64,000 nucleotides of DNA from Mucilaginibacter sp. SG564 (lineage in GTDB: Bacteria > Bacteroidota > Bacteroidia > Sphingobacteriales > Sphingobacteriaceae), in NCBI RefSeq assembly GCF_013149275.1, contig NZ_JABGNA010000003.1, positions 62,001 to 126,000 of the forward strand. Direction: 5' to 3'. This document shows, piece by piece, positions 26,585 through 35,352 of the stretch; the first letter of the stretch is position 1; the number at the start of each line of letters is the position of its first letter. A model generated the notes under the pieces. That model was not told the origin of the DNA. It did no database searches and was given only the letters and a program-made list of their open reading frames with translations. A program made the position numbers and the translations under genes.

Positions 26585-29413
26585 ATGCAAAAAAAAATAA
26601 GCTGGCGGCTATCCGCTCTGGTACTATCCTTTATATTTCCCATAACCATAAATGTCCATGCACAACAAAAAAACAGTAAGCCCTCCTCCACTTCAGCTGC
26701 ATTACCGCTGGACCCCGCCGTGCGTACCGGCAAGCTTTCCAACGGCTTCACTTATTATATCAGGCATAATGAGGAACCCCAAAAGAGGGTTACCCTTTAC
26801 CTCGTCAATAAAGTAGGGTCTATCCTTGAAGACGAAGATCAACGGGGGCTCGCTCATTTCATGGAACACATGAGCTTTAATGGAACAACACATTATCCTA
26901 AAAACGAGCTGATTAATTATCTCCAAAAATCAGGCGTACGTTTTGGCGCGGATATCAATGCCAGCACCAACTATGACCAGACTGTTTATCAACTGCCCTT
27001 ACCTGCTGATAATCCGGACCTGTTAAAAAACGGCATCCAGATCCTGCGTGACTGGGCGCAGAATGCGACATTGGATCCGGTAGAGATTGACAAGGAACGG
27101 GGAGTGGTGCTGGAAGAAAAAAGACTTGGAAAAGGAGCCTCTGAAAGAATGCAACAGCAATATATGCCAGTGATTTTAGATAACTCCAGGTATGCCTCCA
27201 GATCACCGATCGGCACCGACAAGGTACTGAATAACTTTAAACCGGCGACGATTCGCCGATTTTACCATGATTGGTACCGCCCCGACTTGCAGGCGATCAT
27301 CGTCGTCGGCGATATTAATGTGAATCAGATCGAAAAGCAAATACGGCTGAAGTTCGCGGATCTGAAGAACCCGGCAAACGAACGGCCAAGGCCATCATAC
27401 CATGTTGCCCTCACCGGCAAAAACCATTTTGTGGCCGTAACGGATAAAGAAATGACGGCAACTGTCGCCGAAGTGATCATTAAACATGCTCAATTACCCT
27501 TAAGATCGGCTGAAGATTATCGAAAAATGATCATACGCGGCTTATTTAACGCCATGCTTGGCGAGCGGTACGCGGAACTTTCAAGAAAGCCAAACTTACC
27601 CTTCATCCAGGCAGCGGCCGGTATCAATGGCTTTATAGGAGCCCTGGATAGCTATGATGCAACAGTTGTCGCCAAGCCGGGTGAACTCGAACATAGTTTT
27701 AAGGCTTTATGGCTGGAGACCGAAAGAGTGAAACGTTTCGGGTTTACCATTGCAGAGTTGGAAAGGGCTAAAAAAGTCTCTTTCAATCAAATTGAGGCAA
27801 CATATGAAGAAAGAGACAAGGCTCCTTCTGAATCTTATGTGGAGGAGTATATGGCGCTTTTTCTAAAGCACACCCCTTCACCGGGAATAGCGCGGGAATT
27901 TCAGCTGGTAAAACAATATCTTCCGGGAATAAGCCTGCCGGAAGTTAACCAAATAGCGGCGGATTATGTTACCTCCGCCAACAGGGATATCTTAATTCTG
28001 GCTCCTGATAAATATAAGGGACAGCTCCCGGCAGAATCTCTTGTTTTACGTTGGATGGATGAGGTAAGCAGGGAGCAACTTAAGCCCATTGAACACAAGC
28101 AGAGCGCCGCAACAGTATTGATCACTCCGCCTGCCCCGGGGAAAATCATTAGCGAACAGCAGGATAAAGAATCAGGCATCACAACATTGGTGCTGAGCAA
28201 TGGAATTAAGGTCTTGTTAAAGCCAACTACGTATAAAAATAATGAGATCCTGTTCACCGCCTTTTCCCCGGGTGGCACTTCTGTTTATAGCGACGGGGAC
28301 TTTCAATCGGCATCCTTTGCCAATGTGGTTCCTTCTTTCGGTGCCGGTCACCTGGACAACGATGAGTTAAATAAGTATTTGTCGGGAAAGCAGATCAATA
28401 TCCGCCCCTTTATCAGTGAAAGAATCCAGGGGGTCAATGGCGCCGCGGCAAATAAAGATATGGAATCAGCCATGGAACTGATGTATGCGTATTTTACAGA
28501 ACCCCGGAAAGACCCGGTTTTATCGGACAATATGCTGTCGAGTTCCAAGGCTGAACTGGCTAATCGTTCCGATAGCCCCGGCAGTGTTTACCAGGATACG
28601 GTGAGTGCGGTATTAGGTAATTATAATATACGGAGAACCGGGCCCTCCATGGAAAAACTGAACCGGATCAACCCGGACAGGGCGTTTGAAATTTATAAGG
28701 AACGCTTTGCAAACGCTGCCGGACTTACTTTTCTTTTCGTGGGCAGTACCGACTCTGTATCGATGAAACCATTGATCGAAAAGTATATTGCCAGCCTCCC
28801 GGTAACCGGCTCACCGGACGAAGCAAAAGACCTCCATATTCATATTCCTGAAGGGGTTATTGAACGCCGGGTTTACAAAGGGAACGAGCCGAAAGCTACT
28901 GTAACGCTGGTTTACTCAGGCCCTTTCGATTACAGTCCGGAGAATGAGCTAAAAATGGAGGCGGTCAAAGAGGTGATACAGATCAGGCTGATAGAAAGGC
29001 TACGGGAAGAAGAAAGCGGTGTCTACTCCCCTTATGCAAGAGTGGCCGTAACTAAATTACCCGAAGGCCGGTTTAACCTTTTTATATCCTTCGGATGCGG
29101 CCCCCAAAATGCGGACAAACTAATAGCTTCGGCTCAGGATGAGATCACTAAATTAAGAACGGACGGCCCCCGGCAGGTTAACGTAGACAAATTTAAAGCT
29201 GAATCCCTCCGCACCATGGAAACAAAGATTCAATCCAACGATTTCTGGCTAGGCTACCTGAACGGGCAGCTTCAGAATGCTGAAAGTATAAACCAGATCA
29301 ACGGATATTCTGCAATGATCAATAAAATAACAGCAGCAGATATCAAAGAATTTGCCAACACCTATTTAAGCGGGAAGAACTTTATTAAGTTGATCCTCTT
29401 ACCAGGGAAATAA
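26585..29413 (+). CDS. M16-family zinc metallopeptidase, secreted
   Basis: About 942 residues. A signal peptide (residues 1-23, ending NVHAQ) precedes a duplicated M16 peptidase. The zinc site is HxxEH at His91-Glu94-His95 (HFMEH), with the third ligand Glu in the block ERGVVLEEKR about 75 residues later. The second half is the non-catalytic C-terminal part; it is also seen as a fragment at 1288. M16 enzymes clip peptides held inside a clamshell chamber. The ATG at 26585 is chosen because it gives the signal peptide, while the longer frame overlaps the MutS-like gene. It closes the operon and probably acts in the periplasm on peptides imported by SusCD or exported by the ABC pump. Confidence 0.92.
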   Translation: MQKKISWRLSALVLSFIFPITINVHAQQKNSKPSSTSAALPLDPAVRTGKLSNGFTYYIRHNEEPQKRVTLYLVNKVGSILEDEDQRGLAHFMEHMSFNGTTHYPKNELINYLQKSGVRFGADINASTNYDQTVYQLPLPADNPDLLKNGIQILRDWAQNATLDPVEIDKERGVVLEEKRLGKGASERMQQQYMPVILDNSRYASRSPIGTDKVLNNFKPATIRRFYHDWYRPDLQAIIVVGDINVNQIEKQIRLKFADLKNPANERPRPSYHVALTGKNHFVAVTDKEMTATVAEVIIKHAQLPLRSAEDYRKMIIRGLFNAMLGERYAELSRKPNLPFIQAAAGINGFIGALDSYDATVVAKPGELEHSFKALWLETERVKRFGFTIAELERAKKVSFNQIEATYEERDKAPSESYVEEYMALFLKHTPSPGIAREFQLVKQYLPGISLPEVNQIAADYVTSANRDILILAPDKYKGQLPAESLVLRWMDEVSREQLKPIEHKQSAATVLITPPAPGKIISEQQDKESGITTLVLSNGIKVLLKPTTYKNNEILFTAFSPGGTSVYSDGDFQSASFANVVPSFGAGHLDNDELNKYLSGKQINIRPFISERIQGVNGAAANKDMESAMELMYAYFTEPRKDPVLSDNMLSSSKAELANRSDSPGSVYQDTVSAVLGNYNIRRTGPSMEKLNRINPDRAFEIYKERFANAAGLTFLFVGSTDSVSMKPLIEKYIASLPVTGSPDEAKDLHIHIPEGVIERRVYKGNEPKATVTLVYSGPFDYSPENELKMEAVKEVIQIRLIERLREEESGVYSPYARVAVTKLPEGRFNLFISFGCGPQNADKLIASAQDEITKLRTDGPRQVNVDKFKAESLRTMETKIQSNDFWLGYLNGQLQNAESINQINGYSAMINKITAADIKEFANTYLSGKNFIKLILLPGK

Positions 29414-29499
29414 ATATATAGCCCCCCCGCATGAAAACGGGGCTTTCAGAGCCATCAATAAAATACTTTCCCGTTCTTAATAATTAATCAGTTAATAGA

Positions 29500-29531
29500 A
29501 ATAACGCCTGCCGGAAGTAGCAGGCGTTATT
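29500..29531 (+). terminator. Terminator hairpin after the M16 gene
   Basis: A perfect 12-bp stem (29500-29511 with 29520-29531) and an 8-base loop, about 90 bases after the M16 stop codon. The stem ends in TT; it probably ends the long sigma/FecR/SusCD operon. Confidence 0.7.
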
Positions 29532-29786
29532 CATAGTTCAGAAAGGAAAGTCAGCGTCTGAAGCAAAACCTGTCCCATTCCAAACGCGGATGGCGATGAT
29601 ATTCCAGCACGCCGCTATGAAGATGGATGATAACGATGATCCAGCTGATACCAGAAGAAAATTTAGAATTTCGATGAGTTTCCCATTGTATCAAAACGTC
29701 TAAATGGCAAGCGATATCCCAACATGTCCATGACATGTGCATAATTTAAAAAAAACACACTTTCAATTTGCATGGCGGACGATAGT

Positions 29787-29829
29787 CTAAAAAGAAGGAC
29801 CGCTCCATATAGTATGAAGCGGTCCTTCT
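29787..29829 (-). terminator. Terminator of the esterase gene
   Basis: A perfect 12-bp stem (29793-29804 with 29818-29829) and a 13-base loop, followed on the minus strand by a run of five T. It is about 100 bases downstream of the esterase stop. Confidence 0.75.
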
Positions 29830-29926
29830 AATTCGTACTCGATATTTGTAAGCACCCTTACAGTCTTCCTTCTTTTTAAACAAGGGTTAAACAGATTTCT
29901 AATTCCAACAAGATGCTAATAACTGA

Positions 29927-30931
29927 CTAATCACAATGAAGATACTTTTTTAATTCAGCCGCTACCTGTATAAGTGAAGATTTCGTTTGCGAAGTTTCAG
30001 CAAGGGCATTTAAACATCCAAAATCATGTATCGTACCATTATAACGAATACAAGTCACCGCCACACCAGCTTCGGCCAGTTTTCTGCCGTATGCTTCAGC
30101 TTCATCTCTTAAGACGTCATTTTCAGCGGTAATAATCAAAGCTGGTGGTAATCCGCTTAACTGCTCAACAGTGGCCCTTAAAGGTGATACGTGAATATCC
30201 TTTCGCTGATTCGGATCTGGCGCATAAATATCAAACACCCATTTCATCATCGAAGTAGTCAAAAAACGCTGTTCCCCAAACTGCTGGTAAGAACCCGTTT
30301 CAAAATCAGTATCTACAACAGGACACATCAATACCTGCAGTTTAATTTCCGGGCCATTATTTTCCTTAGCCAGCAGTGTAGTTACCGTAGACATATTCCC
30401 TCCAGCGCTGTTGCCAACTATGGCTATGTTTTTCCCGTCAATATTAATTTCTTCTCCATGTTCGGCCACCCATCTTGTAACCGCATATACCTCGTGAACA
30501 GCTTGTGGATAAGGCGCTTCCGGAGAGCGCGTATAATTAACAAAAATAGCCGCACAACCGGAAAGCACGGAAAGATCGCGCACCAGTCTTTTATGCGTAT
30601 CATAATCGCCAAATATCCACCCGCCGCCATTTATAAATATAAATGCAGGCAGTTTTCCCTTGATCCCAGAGGGCCTGACAATATTCAATTTAATCGTAAA
30701 GCCGTCGATTAAGATCGTCTTTTCAGATTCCTCAATTCCTGAAAGGTCAACATTTACTGAAGCCTGTACGGTTGCAAACACATTTCTGGCGTCCTGCCCT
30801 GACATCGTTTCTATTCTTATCCCTAGCGCATTTACACCAGTTAGAAGGGCTTTAACCTCAGGTGATAAACGGGTGTCAAGCGCAAAATCAAGCGCCTCTA
30901 TTTTTTCTTTATTTGTTTTCATAGTTGTCAA
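29927..30931 (-). CDS. Alpha/beta hydrolase, hormone-sensitive-lipase family esterase
   Basis: A 334-residue esterase/lipase of the HSL (family IV) type. The oxyanion motif is FINGGGWIFGDYD (the HGGG variant NGGG), and the nucleophile elbow is GNSAGGN. The acid is Asp in ITAENDVLRDEAE, and the catalytic His lies in HDFGCLNAL near the C-terminus. These enzymes hydrolyse short acyl esters in the cytoplasm. It may start at the first ATG or three codons later (MKTNKEK). It is about 240 bases downstream of the frameshifted SDR on the same strand. The replacement of the first His of HGGG by Asn is worth noting but is seen in some active members. Confidence 0.9.
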   Translation of the reverse strand: MTTMKTNKEKIEALDFALDTRLSPEVKALLTGVNALGIRIETMSGQDARNVFATVQASVNVDLSGIEESEKTILIDGFTIKLNIVRPSGIKGKLPAFIFINGGGWIFGDYDTHKRLVRDLSVLSGCAAIFVNYTRSPEAPYPQAVHEVYAVTRWVAEHGEEINIDGKNIAIVGNSAGGNMSTVTTLLAKENNGPEIKLQVLMCPVVDTDFETGSYQQFGEQRFLTTSMMKWVFDIYAPDPNQRKDIHVSPLRATVEQLSGLPPALIITAENDVLRDEAEAYGRKLAEAGVAVTCIRYNGTIHDFGCLNALAETSQTKSSLIQVAAELKKYLHCD

Positions 30932-31170
30932 TAGTCATTTGGTAAATGGCAGCCGTACAGATTATTTTAATCATCATACACTTAACCACGGTCAATAGGC
31001 GTGACGATCATCTCCCGGTTTCTATTGGTCATATTCCATCTGTGCTTATAAGAACTCGCCTATGGTTCTTCTATCAGAATTGTCGTATCTTCTCACTCGG
31101 GAAAAGAAATGGCGACTAACAAAATTTTATCCACAAAAGAAGAGAAAAACCCTTCTGGATTATGGCTGTG

Positions 31171-32041
31171 TTATAAACCCATAAATCCCAGTAGGGTATC
31201 CATAGATTTTGTGGTGATATCATTCATATTTTCAACTGCTGCGGCTAATCTTCCTCCGCCTACGACAGTCCATAAAGCCCGCTCTCCCGGATCAGCATCA
31301 ACGATTTTTTGGATAACATCTGTTACTTCCTGAGGATCGGGGTTCGTTTCTTTGGGGGTGAACGTATAAATGAGCGCAGCCTTCACTTTGGCCATGTCCG
31401 ATCCATATAATGCTTCAGCTTCAGGATGATCTGCCTTTAAGCTCTTCGTAACAATATCTGTTGTTGGGTAAGATCCAGGTTGGATAATTGCAACGTCGAT
31501 ACCTGTTGATCTCAGTTCATAATAATAACTAACAGATAAGGCGTCAACAGCAGCTTTTGTCGCGCTATAAGCGCCTATGACCGGCGTATGAAATCTTGAC
31601 TGGACGCTAGACAAATTAATAATCAAACCATTTTTCTGTTTATGCATAAAGGGAAGAACCGCTTTAATCATCCGGTCAACACCTATTACATTTATCTGAA
31701 ACAACTGATCGGTCTGTCCGGCACTCAAGGTCTCGTTAACCCCTACGTAGGAGATTCCTGCATTGTTGATCAGCACATCAATTTGACCATTGGAATGATT
31801 CGAAATTTTATTCAATGCTTTTTCAACAGAGGAATCGCTTGTAACGTCAAGCTCAATTACCTGTATATCCACATTGTTATGAATTGCCCATCTGTTAAGT
31901 CCTGGGCTGTCGCGGCATTTGAACCATTGATATTACGCATGGTAGCATATACGGTATGACCGTTTTTTGCTAATGTTTTCGCAGTAATTAGACCAAACCA
32001 CTGCTGCTTCCTGTCAGTACGATTTTTTTTAAATTTTTCAT
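31171..32041 (-). pseudogene. Frameshifted SDR oxidoreductase
   Basis: The gene should start at the ATG at 32041 (MKNLKKIVLTGSSSGL). It then breaks in the glycine motif at about 31993-31999, where one missing G would restore GLGLITAKTLAKNGHTVYATMRN. A second one-base loss near 31899-31903 is needed to join QDL to NRWAIHNNVDIQVIELD. The rest, from 31872 to 31171, is intact: INNAG, SSVQSRF, YSATKAA (YxxxK) and QPGSYPT. The two frameshifts remove the cofactor-binding half. A 233-residue product from an internal ATG could not bind NAD(P). Either it is a young pseudogene or the sequence has two errors. Confidence 0.85.
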
Positions 32042-32185
32042 TTTTTTTACTTTATGATATTGATAATAAATGGGTATGGTGTGGATATTCCGAAAGGTGT
32101 GACCAGGCGATTCCGTGCTATTTGGAGCACCGATTTGTGTTATCACTTTAAAGAATGGCAGTTATTAATCAATGAATTGATATGG

Positions 32186-32850
32186 TCAAAGTGTTGCAGA
32201 ACTAACGGTTCTGCTATTCCGAAACGTAGTGATCAATGGTTCCGGAATGTCCACGATATAGCCATCTGACCGGATCAAGCCCGCACCTGTGTCTACGCCA
32301 TAAGTTGTCCCTATCGCTTCTTCGTTAATTCCAACGACCTTGACGCGCTCATTTTCAGTAATTTCCCCGTCAAATCAGCAATTTTCATTCGGTACCGCGA
32401 AAATGCTCAGACAGCCAGTTGCCATCAGCCAATTGCACATCAGGCGCACGGTCGCCGGCCCGCAATCTGGTCGCTGTTATAAAATCACTGGCAGCTAAAC
32501 AACTGTTTCGATAATTCAAGTTCAATTTTTACCACTAGCCGCGCCGGCCATCATAACCTTTTGTTTTTGCGACGTAGTTTTTAGTAGCCAGTCTGCGATG
32601 GGATACGTTCTTCGCCATAGGTATCCAGCAGGCGGTCAACGGCTTCGCCATTAATGACGGCCGCCAGTTTCCAACCCAGTTATAAGCATCGTGGATGCCG
32701 GTATTCATCCCCATGCCGCCAGCGATCAAATGCACATGACCTGAGTCACCAGCAATAAAGGCATTACCTACTCTATAGGCCTCGCGACGACGCACATTCA
32801 CGCGGTAAATGGATTGCCAGGTACTAGAGGTAAAAGTAATATCTTCGCCG
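32186..32850 (-). pseudogene. Decayed FAD-dependent aromatic hydroxylase
   Basis: The minus strand holds pieces of a PheA/TfdB-type flavin monooxygenase: STWQSIYRVNVRR, then the second FAD motif GDSGHVHLIAGGMGMNTGIHDAYN. After a one-base loss come WKLAAVINGEAVDRLLDTYGEERIP, after another SHRRLATKNY, then RAGDRAPDVQLADGNW and the thioredoxin-like C-terminal tail VKVVGINEEAIGTTYG...LIRSDGYIVDIPEPL. At least four frame changes and the loss of the N-terminal GxGxxG half make it non-functional. It lies between the frameshifted SDR and a Crp-family regulator, so this may be the remains of a small catabolic cluster. Confidence 0.85.
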
Positions 32851-32907
32851 CATCGATAAATTACTAAGTTATGGTTTCTTCTGTTAATTTGGTCTAAACA
32901 AATAATT

Positions 32908-33534
32908 CTATATGTGTACTTTATATTTAGATTGTGCACTTATCCTGCTTAACGACTGTGGGGCTAGTCCTAAATAAGAAGCGACATCATAATTGGAAAA
33001 TAATTGTAATAAGTAAGGCTCTTCCAATAATAATTTTTCATACCGCTCCTTAGCACTCAGTGCAAGCAAACTGAATACTCGGTTATACGTAATTACAAAA
33101 GCAGCCTCATTTAATAAGCTCAACCATTTTGCATACGATGCAGAATATTCTTTTAAAAACTTAATCTGCTCTCTTGTAAATAAGATAGCTTTAATTTCCG
33201 TCAAACTTACTATGGATACAGAGCTCGGCACATTACCCAGGAAACTTTTGTAATCAACTAAAAATAGATTTTTAGGATTGCTGTTTTCATCGTTAAAGTG
33301 AAACATCCAATTAGAAGTTTTGCCATTGGGATTAGTGTAATATGATTTTGCTTTCCCAGAAACTATGAATAACACCCTATTGCAAAAATCGTTTTCCATA
33401 AGTACAAACTGCTTTTTTGAAATTGTAATCTCGCGGGAATGAGTGGCGACCATGGTAACTGTTTCCTGGTCGACCTCAACGGTTTGCTTCATGAAATTAA
33501 TAAAGGGCTCGTAAAATTCTTTTCGATTTTTCAT
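32908..33534 (-). CDS. Crp/Fnr-family transcriptional regulator
   Basis: A 208-residue regulator with an N-terminal cyclic-nucleotide-type beta-barrel (~20-130; LFIVSGKAKSYYTNPNGKTSNWMF-like block in two parts) and a C-terminal helix-turn-helix (~175-200, FSNYDVASYLGLAPQSLSRI). It matches the Bacteroidetes group of small Crp-like proteins that lack the cAMP-contact residues, so the ligand is unknown. It is divergent from the aldehyde dehydrogenase gene (286-base gap) and may regulate it. The last residues after LSRI deviate from the usual basic tail, perhaps because the neighbouring decayed region has altered the end. Confidence 0.87.
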   Translation of the reverse strand: MKNRKEFYEPFINFMKQTVEVDQETVTMVATHSREITISKKQFVLMENDFCNRVLFIVSGKAKSYYTNPNGKTSNWMFHFNDENSNPKNLFLVDYKSFLGNVPSSVSIVSLTEIKAILFTREQIKFLKEYSASYAKWLSLLNEAAFVITYNRVFSLLALSAKERYEKLLLEEPYLLQLFSNYDVASYLGLAPQSLSRISAQSKYKVHI

Positions 33535-33820
33535 TGAATGACATCCAAGTTAAACAGCTTCAAATTATAGAAATGTCACCCTGCGGTCATTTGAGATGCA
33601 GATATCAGACATCGTTAAAATCTTCACAAATGTGAATGTTTTCCTTTTTGAACTGCCGTTGTTTTGTGCTGTAAATACTGGCAAAGTATTTTATAATAAA
33701 TACAAAGTAAACTATGGAAAGAGAAAAATGATAAACAGATGACCAATATAAATGCAGGGGCTTTTAGACCTTGAAACTGCGTTAAAAGTTTTTATATACA
33801 ATAATTAACCTAAAATAATA

Positions 33821-35200
33821 ATGAAAACACATCAAGAAATATTTGAAAAGCAAAAGGCATATTTTCAAACAGATATCACAAAAAGTTATGAATGGCGGAT
33901 CGATCAGCTTGACCGCATGGAGAAGATGCTGAATGAGCACAAGGATGAATTTTATGCTGCAGTAGGCAAAGATTTTAAAACCGCATTTGCCGAGCAGGTA
34001 CTTGAGGTTGGCGCTCCGCTTGTTATGATCGAATTTACCCGATCGCAATTAAAAAGTTGGATGGAACCTACTGAGGCACCTTTACCAAAATTCCTTGTTG
34101 AAACCGGACATAAGGGATTCGTTTATCGTGAACCTTATGGAGTAACGTTAATAATAGGTCCTTATAACGGCCCGCTAATTTTGTTACTGGATCCAGCTAT
34201 CGCGGCCATTTCAGCCGGAAATCCGGTAATTCTTAAAGCAAGTCCTGCCACAACTGAAACCAGTAAACTGATGTTAAAATTAATTCCGGAATATTTCGAT
34301 CCTCAGTCTGTTGCAGTCGTTGATGGTGATATAGAAGCAATGACAGACCTCTTAAAACTGCCTTTTGATTTTATTTTCTTTACAGGCAGTACCAATGTCG
34401 GCAAGGTGATTTTACGCGCTGCGGCAGAAAACTTAACACCTGTTATTTTAGAATTGGGTGGACAGAACCCGGCAATTGTCGATCAAACTGCGAACATACC
34501 CGATGCTGCCAAAAAGATTGTCTGGGGAGCTACAGCCTGGGGCGGACAATGGTGCGTATCTCCCGGATATGCCTATGTCCACGAATCAGTAGCAGAAGAA
34601 TTCGTATCAGAAGCAAGGAAAGCATTATTGGAAATGTACGGGGAAGATCCAAAATCAAATCCAGATTATTCAAGGATGATCAGCTCAAAAGAAGTTAACA
34701 GAATTGCCTCATTGATCGACAATGATAAGGTTGTTGCCGGCGGGACATACGATGCTAATGAACGGTATATTGCACCGACGATACTGTATCCGACTCAATG
34801 GACTGATAAAGTGATGGAAGGAGAAATCTTTGGCCCGATTTTACCCATCATCGTTTACAAGGATCTTGATGAAGCTATCAAGTTGATTCGAAAAAAGCCG
34901 AAACCACTTGCAGCTTATATATTTAGCAAAGACGACGCCACAATAAAACACTTTCTTGGAAGCCTGTCTTTTGGAGGTGGTGCAATTAATCAGACCAATG
35001 TTCAATCATACATTGAAACGATGCCATTTGGTGGGGTGGGCAATTCAGGTATGGGCAGCTACTATGGCCGCTATGGTTACGAATCACTTACCCATGCAAA
35101 GTCAATTTTACACGCCCCGGCTGATCAAACAATTGAACATCTATTTCCGCCATTTACAATGGAAAAAGTACAAGAGATTGGTAAATGGTTTGATTTTTAA
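33821..35200 (+). CDS. Aldehyde dehydrogenase (ALDH3-like)
   Basis: A 459-residue NAD(P)-dependent aldehyde dehydrogenase with the short ALDH3/coniferyl-type layout. The general base is Glu211 in LELGGQNPAIV, the catalytic nucleophile is Cys245 in GGQWCVSPGY, and the cofactor loop is FFTGSTNVGK. The C-terminal blocks EIFGPILPI and PFGGVGNSGMGSYYG are typical. It oxidises an aldehyde to the acid in the cytoplasm; the substrate is unclear. It is divergently oriented from a Crp-family regulator, and followed by a strong terminator, so it is a single-gene unit. Confidence 0.93.
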   Translation: MKTHQEIFEKQKAYFQTDITKSYEWRIDQLDRMEKMLNEHKDEFYAAVGKDFKTAFAEQVLEVGAPLVMIEFTRSQLKSWMEPTEAPLPKFLVETGHKGFVYREPYGVTLIIGPYNGPLILLLDPAIAAISAGNPVILKASPATTETSKLMLKLIPEYFDPQSVAVVDGDIEAMTDLLKLPFDFIFFTGSTNVGKVILRAAAENLTPVILELGGQNPAIVDQTANIPDAAKKIVWGATAWGGQWCVSPGYAYVHESVAEEFVSEARKALLEMYGEDPKSNPDYSRMISSKEVNRIASLIDNDKVVAGGTYDANERYIAPTILYPTQWTDKVMEGEIFGPILPIIVYKDLDEAIKLIRKKPKPLAAYIFSKDDATIKHFLGSLSFGGGAINQTNVQSYIETMPFGGVGNSGMGSYYGRYGYESLTHAKSILHAPADQTIEHLFPPFTMEKVQEIGKWFDF

Positions 35201-35225
35201 TTATCATAAAAATCAAAATAGAATT

Positions 35226-35257
35226 AGCCCTTTCTGTAAAGAGAGGGCTTTTTTTAT
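35226..35257 (+). terminator. Rho-independent terminator of the aldehyde dehydrogenase gene
   Basis: A 10-bp stem with one G-T pair (35226-35235 with 35240-35249), a GTAA loop and a run of eight T. Confidence 0.9.
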
Positions 35258-35352
35258 ATACAAATTTACGTCGGATTATAATTTATTCACTTTCCAACCC
35301 AGCAGCCTCTCATGGCAAATAATCCTTATTTTCGATGAAATTAAGGAGCACA

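Larger units (their letters stand above)
29414..29926. other. Terminator-rich gap between convergent operons
   Basis: This 513-base stretch separates the plus-strand M16 operon from the minus-strand esterase gene. It contains two strong hairpins listed separately and a weak one at 29420-29444. Short open frames at 29551-29742 lack credible starts or homology. Confidence 0.5.

Noticed and set aside
29551..29742. Open frames between two terminators, one hydrophobic and precursor-peptide-like in an alternative frame
   Set aside because: The hydrophobic frame has no start codon and an upstream stop; the other frame shows no motif. It does not support a RiPP precursor for the M16/ABC operon.
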